From the NCBI RefSeq assembly GCF_007671675.1, contig NZ_VCGW01000001.1, forward strand, positions 1,240,001 to 1,304,000: a stretch of 64,000 nucleotides of DNA, given 5' to 3'. The stretch's first letter is position 1. Each line of letters opens with the position of its first letter. This DNA is from Marinobacter maritimus. Its GTDB lineage: Bacteria > Pseudomonadota > Gammaproteobacteria > Pseudomonadales > Oleiphilaceae. The notes beneath the pieces were generated by a model that had not been told where the DNA came from, searched no databases, and was given only the letters and a program-made list of their open reading frames with translations. The position numbers and the translations under genes were made by a program. Shown here one piece after another: positions 18,008 to 26,166 of the stretch.

Positions 18008-18210
18008 AGTGTTTTCCTTAAAATATTCGATACGCAATGCAGTATCGCCAAAGATGCTCTCAAGGCGTTTTGGAAGCAAACTTTCCGCGGGTTTCGTTTC
18101 AAATTGTAACCAATGGGACTATATTGAAACGTGCAGCACGACAAATCGCTCAGTTTACTTGGTGCGTTCGTCAGCGCCTTGTCTGGGTTCATCAGCAAGG
18201 AGAACAGTGA

Positions 18211-19518
18211 ATGTCGATAACACCAGAAGAACAGTTGCCCAGCGATGTGTCCGCCTGGCTTGATCCGGAAATGGACTCTGTTAAAGGAACCGAGACCCCA
18301 AAGGATCCAGACAAAGGCTACATCGCTCTACTCGGCTGGAGTGTTAACGCCATTAAGGCAGCACAGAAGTTTGACCGTCGCTACATTGTGGTTGCTCCGG
18401 ACTGGGCTGCGGATTTTTGTACCGCAAACAAGATCCCTTTTATTCCCTGGGATTTTCTCCGCTTGAATGATCGGTCCTTCGAGATTGCGCAAAAGCTGAA
18501 GGCAGAAGGCGTGGATGTAGCGATTCCGCTATTCGAGGAAACCGTAGAGTGGTCAGGGGCTATCAACTCCGTCCTCCTCGACAGCCCGCGTATGTTCGGG
18601 CAGTCTATTCTTTTCCGCGACAAGGCGTTGATGAAGCGCCGTGCCCAGCTTGGCGGTATTCGCGTCGGGATCTTTGAGGAAGCTCACGAAAAAGATGACA
18701 TCGTCCGCTTCATGAAGCGAGTCAACCAGACTCTGCTCAAGCTGGATGGTGACCCCGATGACCCGATTCACGTCAAGGCGTTCGACAAGGCTGGTTGCCT
18801 CGGCCACCGGATGATTCGCAAGATCGAGGAAATCGACTCAATTCCGGCCGAAGAATACCCCCTGCTGATGGAAAGCCACCTGGATGGTTGGGAGTTTGCC
18901 GTCGAGGCCTGGATCCACGATGGGAAAATCAAGTTCCTCAACATTTCTGAATACGTAACGCTGGGCTACTCGGTATTTGTGCCCGCGACTGAGCAACTTG
19001 AGAGTTGGCGTAATGCGATCACCAAGCAGATTGAGCTGCTGATCAAAACCTTCGAAATCAAGTTCGGGTTGATTCACCCTGAGTACTTTGTCACGGCTGA
19101 TGGCGAAATGTACTTTGGCGAAGTTGCTTACCGTCCGCCTGGGTTCAAGGCTTTCGAGCTTATTGAGAAAGCCTACGGGTTCAGTGCGTATCAAGCCTCT
19201 ATGCTGGTGTTCGATCCCAAAAGCACCAAAGAAGAGGTGGATGCATTCTTTCCACGCGAAGTGGTTGACGCGAAGGGCTACGCAGGTTGCTTCGGTGTTT
19301 ATCCAAGACGCCGCGTAGTGAGCAAGCTGGAGATGCCCAAAGAAACCATCGAGCATCCCTACTTCGAGTCCCACGAACTGGTTGCACCAACAGAAGAGAC
19401 GGTTCCTGACCGGTCAGCCTTCGGCACTCATTGGGGTCTGATCTTCTTCTTTGGCGACGATCCCATCAAGATGCGGGACTTGCTGAAAGCTCAGGAAGAG
19501 CTGGACTTCTACGTTTAG
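18211..19518 (+). CDS. ATP-grasp domain protein (carboxylate-amine ligase type)
   Basis: A 435-residue protein with ATP-grasp layout: an N-terminal alpha/beta domain (YIALLGWSVNAIKAAQKFDRR is a pre-ATP-grasp strand-loop), a central lid (MESHLDGWEFAVEAWIHDGK), and the metal-binding end HPEYFVTADGEMYFGEVAYR followed by PPG. The last motif is normally E-x-N-x-R; here it is E-V-A-Y-R, so the usual Asn is replaced. Family members join a carboxylate to an amine with ATP via an acyl-phosphate. The start has AAGGAGAACAGTGA upstream, a good ribosome site. A strong terminator follows. Its divergent partner at 16028 is the only linked gene and is unrecognised, so the product is unknown. Confidence 0.87.
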   Translation: MSITPEEQLPSDVSAWLDPEMDSVKGTETPKDPDKGYIALLGWSVNAIKAAQKFDRRYIVVAPDWAADFCTANKIPFIPWDFLRLNDRSFEIAQKLKAEGVDVAIPLFEETVEWSGAINSVLLDSPRMFGQSILFRDKALMKRRAQLGGIRVGIFEEAHEKDDIVRFMKRVNQTLLKLDGDPDDPIHVKAFDKAGCLGHRMIRKIEEIDSIPAEEYPLLMESHLDGWEFAVEAWIHDGKIKFLNISEYVTLGYSVFVPATEQLESWRNAITKQIELLIKTFEIKFGLIHPEYFVTADGEMYFGEVAYRPPGFKAFELIEKAYGFSAYQASMLVFDPKSTKEEVDAFFPREVVDAKGYAGCFGVYPRRRVVSKLEMPKETIEHPYFESHELVAPTEETVPDRSAFGTHWGLIFFFGDDPIKMRDLLKAQEELDFYV

Positions 19519-19549
19519 AGGCCAGTAAAGGCTGTTCACTACAGTAATG

Positions 19550-19598
19550 ACGTCCATGATTCTAGCCATACAAACGCCAGAATCATGGACGTTTTTTT
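19550..19598 (+). terminator. Rho-independent terminator after the ATP-grasp gene
   Basis: A perfect 14-bp stem ACGTCCATGATTCT/AGAATCATGGACGT around a 15-base loop, followed by a run of seven T. It ends the rightward ATP-grasp transcript. The leftward DUF1456 gene ends just beyond it. Confidence 0.93.
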
Positions 19599-19616
19599 GA
19601 CACCCTCAGAAATTGT

Positions 19617-20099
19617 TTAAGCGGGTGCCGGCGCTTTATTCTTCCTGTAGTGTTTTTCCATTCCGTCAAGAATGTTACGGAGCAATTGGTCCAGGCATTC
19701 CCGATAGTTTTTATGGTCCGGGCGCCGAAACAGAGCGCTCAACTCATGTTTACTCATGGTGAACTCGTTCAGTGCAAGTATCTCCAGCAAATCATTTGCT
19801 TGCAGGTTTAACGCTATTTTCAGTTTCCGCAGAATCATGTTATTGCTGAGAACACGCTCAGGCTCAGGTGGCTCGTCACTTTGGCCCCCCCTGTTTTTGA
19901 TGATCAGTCCATTCAGAAAGCGGGCTAGCTTCTCATCTTCACACAAAACAAATCCCGGCTCGTCTTCGCGTGCCAACCAGGCAGCCAGTTCAGGTTTGCT
20001 GGCTTCACACCCGCCCAGCTTGAATATCGAAATCATCAGCTGATCGCTAAAATCAAAGATATAACGTACTCGGCGCAAGATATCGTTATTGTTGATAAT
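19617..20099 (-). CDS. DUF1456 (YehS-like) protein, probable ATT start
   Basis: Two tandem DUF1456 repeats are visible: NNNDILRRVRYIFDFSD to WLAREDEPGF and NNMILRKLKIALNLQANDLLE to FRRPDHKNYRECLDQLL, as in E. coli YehS of similar length. Function unknown. No ATG, GTG or TTG lies at the conserved N-terminus. The frame reads ATT-ATC-AAC-AAT-AAC-GAT before the conserved DILR. The ATT overlaps the stop of the upstream gene as TGATT, exactly where a coupled TGATG would be expected, with GGAGG 4 bases before it. I therefore place the start at ATT; a TTG at 20078 is the alternative but would remove conserved residues. Confidence 0.88.
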   Translation of the reverse strand: MINNNDILRRVRYIFDFSDQLMISIFKLGGCEASKPELAAWLAREDEPGFVLCEDEKLARFLNGLIIKNRGGQSDEPPEPERVLSNNMILRKLKIALNLQANDLLEILALNEFTMSKHELSALFRRPDHKNYRECLDQLLRNILDGMEKHYRKNKAPAPA

Positions 20100-20401
20100 C
20101 AGGCCTCCTTTGCAGGCGGGTTTTCACCGGCAGCAATGGCTTTCGGTGTGATCTCCACGTAAATGGTCTTGATGTTGTTTTCAACAAGCTCATCGATGTA
20201 CTTCGTTAACGATGGCAGATCTACCTGCACCGCGGTCTCTTCCGATTGCCCGAATTTGCAATCGAAGCCCCAGTATTTAGCACCAGATGGCAGAGGTTTT
20301 TTGCGTTCGTTTTTCAGGAATTTTTTGATGTCGTGCTTCACCGAATCGACGAGACGCGGCACTTTGATTTTAGGGTGGTCTAACTTATAGGTCTTTTTCA
20401 T
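20099..20401 (-). CDS. DUF6172-like small protein
   Basis: About 100 residues starting MKKTYKLDHPKIKVPRLVDS, then KHDIKKFLKNERKKPLPSGA and YWGFDCKFG, a pattern I recall from the DUF6172 family. Very basic in the middle, with no signal peptide or membrane segment. Function unknown. The ATG at 20401 follows AGGATCGCA; the longer frame has no ribosome site. It directly precedes and overlaps the DUF1456 gene, which suggests coupled translation and a joint role. Confidence 0.8.
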   Translation of the reverse strand: MKKTYKLDHPKIKVPRLVDSVKHDIKKFLKNERKKPLPSGAKYWGFDCKFGQSEETAVQVDLPSLTKYIDELVENNIKTIYVEITPKAIAAGENPPAKEA

Positions 20402-20602
20402 TGCGATCCTACCAGGATGGAGTGCCACTGCACGCCGGAGAACATCTAATGGCACGCGGTGTGAATTTACTGGAGGATTCTACCATTATTCGCGGGGCTA
20501 CTGGGGCGCGAGAATTCCAGAGTTGAGGCCAGGCAGACTTCGACATGAAGCTACCAAACATTTCTATACGCTATCGAACTTTGACAATTTTTTGATGTTT
20601 TC

Positions 20603-20618
20603 CTGACCCGTCGCTGAC
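20603..20618 (+). promoter_or_regulatory. CTGAC-N6-CTGAC direct repeat (OmpR/PmrA-type box)
   Basis: CTGACCCGTCGCTGAC: two CTGAC half-sites 11 bp apart, one helical turn, 54 bp upstream of the LTA-synthase-like gene. The same layout appears before several metal and envelope genes further right. A TTGACA lies at 20581. Which of the three response regulators in the window binds is unknown. Confidence 0.6.
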
Positions 20619-20671
20619 ACGCCCTCCTCTACTCTGCACTTCCATCGACTTTTCCAAATGCGAGTGCAGAC

Positions 20672-22687
20672 GTGCCTACACCCCTTTCTTTCAAAAATCT
20701 CTCTCTACCCGAACGTGTGTATCGAGGGTTCCGCTGGGCCGGCGCCTACGCTCCGATATTGATGTTGTTTTTCACGATCCTTCTCATCGGCAGCCTGTCC
20801 AGAACACTGCTGGTGACATGGCAGTTTGATCGGGTTGCGGAAACGTCAGTGTGGCCTGGCATCTTTCTCCATGGGCTACGAGCAGATCTGATCATGGCTG
20901 GCATGGCAGTGGCTCCTTTGCTTTTGCTCCTGCCGATTCTGGGCCATCGTTTCAGCTGGGCGGTCTGGAGGCGGGTGACTGGCCTCTGGGCGACGATTGC
21001 CGTTTTCACATTCCTCTTTATGGAGCTTTCCACGCCGACGTTTGTTGCCGAGTACGATACCCGGCCCAACCGACTGTTTATCGAATATCTTAACTATCCC
21101 AAAGAAGTGCTGAGCATGCTTTGGGAGGGCTATCTGCCTACCGTAGCCATTGGGATTTTTCTTTGCGTTTCACTGACCATTCTGTTCGCCTGGCTAATGC
21201 GCCCGTGGGCACGGGAGACCTTTACCGGCAACTATCGTAAAGCGATTCTGGTATGGCCCATCGTGGCTCTTGCTGTGTTTATGAGCGTGCGTTCCACCAC
21301 CGGCCATCGCCCCGCCAATCCCGCGATGTTTGCACTGACCTCCGACGCGCTCGTGAACTCATTGATTATCAACTCTACCTGGTCTGTGGCGTTTGCAATC
21401 TACAACCTCAAGCACGAAGAGGATGCGAGTGACAGCTACGGCCAGATGGAAATATCCGAAATACTGGACGAAGTCAGAAGCACGCCATGGCTCAGTGGTA
21501 GTGAATTCAGCTCCAGGCAGTTTCCGACGCTGCACCATCAAAACCCTGTGCAAAAACGACTGCGTCCTCTCAATCTGGTAATCGTTCTGGAGGAAAGTCT
21601 GGGCGCAACCTTTGTTGAATCCTTGGGTGGCACTCCGGTTACACCGCGACTGGAAGCTTTGAAGGACTCTGGCTGGTGGTTTGAGAATCTGTATGCAACG
21701 GGTACAAGATCAGTTCGGGGTATCGAGGCTGTGGTTTCCGGGTTCCTGCCATCTCCTGCTCGCAGTGTGGTTAAACTATCACTGTCCCAAACCGGGTTTT
21801 TCACACTGGCTGACCTGTTAAAGCACCAAGGCTACAACACAGGTTTTATCTATGGTGGGGAAGCGCATTTTGACAATATGCGCAGTTTTTTCTCGGGCAA
21901 TGGCTTTGACAGTATCCTGGATCAACAGAACTACGCCGATCCCGTTTTTACCGGTAGCTGGGGTGTCAGCGATGAAGACCTGTTCGCAAAAACCCACCAA
22001 GACCTCAAAAAACTTCATGCTGGTGGAGAACCCTTTTTCCGCCTAGTGTTCTCCTCTTCCAATCACACGCCGTTCGAATACCCGGATAATCGGATCGAGC
22101 CGTACGACGAAGAGAAAAACACCGTCAATAATGCCGTCAAATACGCGGATCATGCTTTGGGTGACTTCATAGGCACTGCTCGGAACAGTGACTATTGGAA
22201 GGATACTCTGTTTTTGATTGTGGCCGATCACGACGCCAGGGTTTGGGGGGACGAGTTGGTTCCCATCAAGAATTTTCAGATTCCGGGGCTGATACTCGGA
22301 GCGGATATGGAAGGCCGGCGCATTGAAACAATTACAAGCCAGATTGATCTTGCACCGACTCTGCTTTCACTCATGGGTATTGCCAGCGAGCACCCCATGG
22401 TTGGCCGTGACCTGGTGAAGTTTCCGGACGCACCCGGCCGGGCGATTATGCAGTTCAACGATTGCTATGCCTGGATGGATGACGACTTCAACGTGACCGT
22501 ATTGCGTCCCGATCAGGAGCCATTGGCAGGAAAATATTCACGCCAGGCAGGGCGAACTCAATACCTGGCGGGTGCACCGGAAGAAACAGCCACAAGAAAG
22601 GCTCTGGCCCATGCCCTCCTTCCGCTGAAACTGTATCAGACACAAGCCTACGGGTTGCCTGATTCAAATGATCAGCCAAGGTTATGA
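20672..22687 (+). CDS. LTA-synthase/sulfatase family membrane transferase (MdoB/EptA-like)
   Basis: A 671-residue inner-membrane protein with about five N-terminal transmembrane segments (residues 26-210) and a periplasmic sulfatase-fold domain. Catalytic features are LNLVIVLEESLGATFVE (metal-binding Glu), NLYATGTRSVRGIE with the presumed nucleophile Thr345, SSNHTPFEYP, and LFLIVADHDARVWG (metal-binding Asp-His). Such enzymes move phosphoglycerol or phosphoethanolamine from phospholipid to envelope glycans or lipid A. The start is GTG at 20672 without a strong ribosome site and is less certain. It converges with, and overlaps by 16 bp, a sensor kinase gene whose operon holds ArnT-like genes, so a lipid A or glycan modification role is plausible. 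Confidence 0.88.
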   Translation: MPTPLSFKNLSLPERVYRGFRWAGAYAPILMLFFTILLIGSLSRTLLVTWQFDRVAETSVWPGIFLHGLRADLIMAGMAVAPLLLLLPILGHRFSWAVWRRVTGLWATIAVFTFLFMELSTPTFVAEYDTRPNRLFIEYLNYPKEVLSMLWEGYLPTVAIGIFLCVSLTILFAWLMRPWARETFTGNYRKAILVWPIVALAVFMSVRSTTGHRPANPAMFALTSDALVNSLIINSTWSVAFAIYNLKHEEDASDSYGQMEISEILDEVRSTPWLSGSEFSSRQFPTLHHQNPVQKRLRPLNLVIVLEESLGATFVESLGGTPVTPRLEALKDSGWWFENLYATGTRSVRGIEAVVSGFLPSPARSVVKLSLSQTGFFTLADLLKHQGYNTGFIYGGEAHFDNMRSFFSGNGFDSILDQQNYADPVFTGSWGVSDEDLFAKTHQDLKKLHAGGEPFFRLVFSSSNHTPFEYPDNRIEPYDEEKNTVNNAVKYADHALGDFIGTARNSDYWKDTLFLIVADHDARVWGDELVPIKNFQIPGLILGADMEGRRIETITSQIDLAPTLLSLMGIASEHPMVGRDLVKFPDAPGRAIMQFNDCYAWMDDDFNVTVLRPDQEPLAGKYSRQAGRTQYLAGAPEETATRKALAHALLPLKLYQTQAYGLPDSNDQPRL

Positions 22688-23961
22688 ACATGGATCAGAA
22701 ACTCAGTACCTTCGTTGTCTGATTGCGCAATCTCGAGATCCCAGCCCAGTCGTTCGCAAACTAACCGGACGATCAGCAACCCAAAGGTGGCGTTACTCAT
22801 CTCTCCAGCCTTTGGGTTGATGGCGGTGGGTGCTCCACTAGCGCTCAGGTGCTCGGCTACATTGATTGGAAGCCCGGAGCCAAAGTCTCGCACAGAGATC
22901 CGGTTTTCGATCATTCGAACTTCTACTTCAGCACGAGTGTGGCGAAGCGCATTTTGCAACAAATTGCGCATCAACATGCGTACCAAAGCGGGATGGGTTG
23001 TGACTCTCATCCCCGGGCTATTGTTGTAAACCGTGATTCGTCCGGCATGATCCGGATGTCCATGCTCGAGATCATCAATCGTGTTCTGGACGACCTCTTG
23101 CAGCACAATGGTTCTCGCGTCGCTCTCAGACGCTTCACTGCGGGCAAGTTCAAGCAGTACCTCCGTATCGTCGCGCATGGTTTGCATGGCCCGGCGAATA
23201 CGAGCGAGGGTTTTCTGATCCGCTGTCGACAAACTTTGTCGTTGTTCCAACACATTCAGGGCGCCACTCATCACCGCTAACGGCGTGCGAAGCTCATGGC
23301 TGGCGAGTTTAACAAACGATTTCTCCCGTTCAATGTGATGTTCCAGCGCTGACAGAAACCGGTTAAACGCGTCGGCAATGTCGCAAAACTCCTGATCACG
23401 GTAGCCCGTATCAATTTGCCGCATGGACGATCCGGGGCTCGTGTTCATGACCTCATGGGTTAGCTTCCTGAAGGGCCGCACCAGGTATTGGGCGCCTGTT
23501 CGGGCAATAAAAAAGCCGACGAGGAGCATGAAGCCCGCCACGCCCACCAGAGCCAACTGCACCAGGGACTCACGGTTTTCCATGATAGTAATATCCTGAG
23601 CCAGGAACAGCTTGCCATCTGGTTGCTTCAGCTTCTCACCGACTATCAGCAGCGTTGTCTCACCTATCTCGATTTCCTGGGAAAATGGCAGCGAGCGGCT
23701 ACGGAAATATTCCGGCAATACAAGCTCTGCCTCACCTTCCGGCAGAAAAACGGCCTCCAACTGAGCCGTTTTTATGGGTTGAAAAGTCCCTTCTTGAAGT
23801 TGCTCTGTGAAAAACTTGGCGTCCGCCTGTAGTTCAAGGCCCAGAATAGTGTCCTCAACGTCGTTGACGAACAGTTCTACAATAAACATGGAGGTGGCCG
23901 TGGTGGCCGCAATCAGGAAAAACAGGGTTCGGGCCAGGCGCTTGGTTAATGATGATTTCAT
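22672..23961 (-). CDS. Sensor histidine kinase
   Basis: A 429-residue kinase with two transmembrane segments (about residues 9-30 and 136-158) flanking a short periplasmic domain of about 105 residues. The phosphoacceptor motif FVKLASHELRTPLAVMSG is complete, followed by the N-box region LMRNLLQNALRHT and G-boxes VRDFGSGLP and FGLLIVRLVC. The last glycine box is weak, with no clear GxGLGL. It is encoded after, and overlapping by 4 bp, its response regulator. Its 3' end overlaps that of the LTA-synthase-like gene. Its operon with ArnT-, ArnC- and GtrA-like genes suggests it senses envelope stress or cationic compounds; the ligand is unknown. Confidence 0.93.
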   Translation of the reverse strand: MKSSLTKRLARTLFFLIAATTATSMFIVELFVNDVEDTILGLELQADAKFFTEQLQEGTFQPIKTAQLEAVFLPEGEAELVLPEYFRSRSLPFSQEIEIGETTLLIVGEKLKQPDGKLFLAQDITIMENRESLVQLALVGVAGFMLLVGFFIARTGAQYLVRPFRKLTHEVMNTSPGSSMRQIDTGYRDQEFCDIADAFNRFLSALEHHIEREKSFVKLASHELRTPLAVMSGALNVLEQRQSLSTADQKTLARIRRAMQTMRDDTEVLLELARSEASESDARTIVLQEVVQNTIDDLEHGHPDHAGRITVYNNSPGMRVTTHPALVRMLMRNLLQNALRHTRAEVEVRMIENRISVRDFGSGLPINVAEHLSASGAPTAINPKAGEMSNATFGLLIVRLVCERLGWDLEIAQSDNEGTEFLIHVHNLG

Positions 23962-24677
23962 GAGGCCTCAGCGTTTCCTTTCGCAGGAACCTCCAAACTG
24001 TATCCTCGACCGTGGATTGTTTTTACCAACCCACTGCCCAGTCCGGCCTGCAGCGATTTTCGGAGTGTGTAAATATGAGTGCGAAGGCTATTGCCTTCCG
24101 TTTCGCCGTGGCGAGCTCCCCATAGGGCATCACTGAGTGATTCATGGCTGAGAAAACTCGGATACGCTCGTACCAGCAATTCAAACAAGCGAGCCGGTGT
24201 GCCGGACAAAGCCGTTTTCAATCCGTTTAATTCTACTTCCAACGTACCCGGATCGAAGCGAATATCACCCGCTGACAGGACCCGTCGCTGTGGGGAATAC
24301 CGCCGATGAAGAGCTTCAATCCGTAGCTGTAACTCACGCAGCTCAAACGGCTTCACAATGTAATCATCCGCACCGCAATCAAACCCTTTTTCCTTGTCGG
24401 ACAAGCCACTCAGTGCCGTCATCAGAATAACGGGAGTCTGGCACTGCAGGTCATTACGTATACGTTTACAAATATCGTAGCCACTGACTCCAGGGAGCAT
24501 CAGATCGAGTACGATAACGTCATAGCTTTGCGTGGCCAGCAGATGCAATGCGGTCAAGCCATCCGCAGCGAAGTCCAATACGTAGCGATCTTCACCCAGA
24601 AATTCGAACAGGTTTTCCGCAAGATCTACCTGGTCTTCAACGATTAATAGCCTGAGCTGTAGTTGGTTAGATGTCAC
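23958..24677 (-). CDS. OmpR-family response regulator
   Basis: A receiver domain with LRLLIVEDQVDLAENL (acidic pocket), phosphoacceptor Asp in YDVIVLDLMLPGVSGYD, Thr in VILMTALS and Lys in DDYIVKPFELREL is followed by a winged-helix DNA-binding domain ending SLRTHIYTLRKSL to TIHGRGYSLEVP. I choose the GTG at 24677, with GGAG nine bases upstream, which gives about 239 residues; a longer frame from 24734 runs into the upstream glycosyltransferase gene. Overlap on both sides places it in one operon: gtrA-like, ArnC-like, ArnT-like, regulator, kinase. Confidence 0.93.
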   Translation of the reverse strand: MTSNQLQLRLLIVEDQVDLAENLFEFLGEDRYVLDFAADGLTALHLLATQSYDVIVLDLMLPGVSGYDICKRIRNDLQCQTPVILMTALSGLSDKEKGFDCGADDYIVKPFELRELQLRIEALHRRYSPQRRVLSAGDIRFDPGTLEVELNGLKTALSGTPARLFELLVRAYPSFLSHESLSDALWGARHGETEGNSLRTHIYTLRKSLQAGLGSGLVKTIHGRGYSLEVPAKGNAEAS

Positions 24678-26166
24678 TCGAGCGAACTCCGTTGGCGTCA
24701 GACACCGGTTGCTGATCGCGCTGCAATCCGGCAATGACTAACAATTGATAGCGTCTATTTTCCATGACCTTTCGAGCGGAAGTAGCGAAGCCAGCCACTT
24801 TTTCGCCTGGCCAGGTTCTGGGAACCGCAACATACAAACGCTGATACGCCTCGGCCGTCTGCAAGTTGCTCAACCCGCTCTTTGTCATTTCCAGAGCGTT
24901 TCCGTCTGAGTAGAATCGGGCTGAAAACGGAAGGTCATCCAGATAGATCAACGGGCTGTCGTCGGCTGTCTTGGCCAACTGATAATAGCTTACCAGTTCT
25001 TTCTCTGTCTTTAGTGCCTGCCAACCCGTGGCGGAAAGACCTACGAACACGCTCAGTAAAACCGGGACCAACGCCACCAAACCGCCCCGTAACCGGGCCA
25101 ACCGGAAAGACTGGCATTCCGACGCCCAACGGCCGATCAAAATAGCCGTAAACGGTAACGAGGGTAATACGTAAGTCCAGAGTGTATTACCTGCGAGCGT
25201 GAAAAACAGCATCGGTGCCAGCGCGCTGACCACTAAAAAGCTAACGCCCGGATTCGATATCGTCCTGCTAACGATGCCGCTTCTTTTCCCTCTGAACCAT
25301 GCCGGCACCAGACTCACCAGCGCAACGACACCCCAGGGAAAAGAGGCCCACAACCAGAACATCCAGATCATGCCTTTGGGCTGATTGTGGGCGCTGCCGT
25401 AAAGATCGCCTGCCCAACCTGGGTCCAGGAACCGGCGAACATGCTCCCCTACAATAAAGTAATCCAGAAAGCCCGGTGTCTTGAGTTCCGCCAGTATGTA
25501 CCAAGGACAGACCAGCAGCGCCGTCAACAGGGTTCCTCGCAACCAGGGCAACCGTCGCAGATTGTTCGTCGCGTCCCTCCATGAAACGAGTAACCACAGC
25601 ACGATGGGAATCCCGACCAGGACTATGGCTAACGGCCCTTTGGACAGGAGTCCAATTACCAATCCAAGAAAAAAAAGCCACCGCCACAAGCCGCCCTCTC
25701 CTGCCATTACCAAGCAAAAGCTGACCAAAGTCAGGGTAGTGCCCAGTGCCAGAAAAGCGTCGGTCATCACGGCGCCAGCGCTAATATAGGTGAGTGCCAT
25801 GGTTGCGAAAACCAGGCAACTCCATTGAGCCACCTGAACACTCCATAACTGCCGCGCCAATCGCCAGACCAGCCACACCATGGCGAGCGTTGCCAGCCAG
25901 GAGGGAAACCGCAACGAAAACTCCGAGACACCAAATACCTTGATGGCCGCCGCCTGGGCCCAGAACGACAAGGGTGGTTTACCCCAGAAAGGAACTCCGG
26001 GCTCAAACCACGGCGTAACCCAGTCACCGGTTTCCGCCATCAGGCGGGCAATTTCGGCATAGCGCGGCTCGGTGGTATCAGCAAATGGGAAAAGGGCCAT
26101 ACCGATAAAACGGCTAACCAGCACTGCAACGAGTATCAACAGCCACACGTTAAACCGCTTTGACAT
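24667..26166 (-). CDS. ArnT-like glycosyltransferase (GT39/GT83 family)
   Basis: A 499-residue multi-spanning membrane protein. After the first helix comes DTTEPRYAEIARLMAETGDW, with the Asp/Glu pair of lipid-linked sugar transferases, and then GVPFWGKPPLSFWAQA, typical of ArnT and related PMT-fold enzymes. Ten or more hydrophobic segments follow and a short soluble C-terminal domain ends it. ArnT moves aminoarabinose from undecaprenyl phosphate to lipid A. The other arn genes are missing here, so the sugar may differ. It overlaps its neighbours on both sides. Together with the adjacent ArnC/GtrB-like and GtrA-like genes it forms a three-component envelope glycosylation module under a local two-component system. 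Confidence 0.9.
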   Translation of the reverse strand: MSKRFNVWLLILVAVLVSRFIGMALFPFADTTEPRYAEIARLMAETGDWVTPWFEPGVPFWGKPPLSFWAQAAAIKVFGVSEFSLRFPSWLATLAMVWLVWRLARQLWSVQVAQWSCLVFATMALTYISAGAVMTDAFLALGTTLTLVSFCLVMAGEGGLWRWLFFLGLVIGLLSKGPLAIVLVGIPIVLWLLVSWRDATNNLRRLPWLRGTLLTALLVCPWYILAELKTPGFLDYFIVGEHVRRFLDPGWAGDLYGSAHNQPKGMIWMFWLWASFPWGVVALVSLVPAWFRGKRSGIVSRTISNPGVSFLVVSALAPMLFFTLAGNTLWTYVLPSLPFTAILIGRWASECQSFRLARLRGGLVALVPVLLSVFVGLSATGWQALKTEKELVSYYQLAKTADDSPLIYLDDLPFSARFYSDGNALEMTKSGLSNLQTAEAYQRLYVAVPRTWPGEKVAGFATSARKVMENRRYQLLVIAGLQRDQQPVSDANGVRSSDI

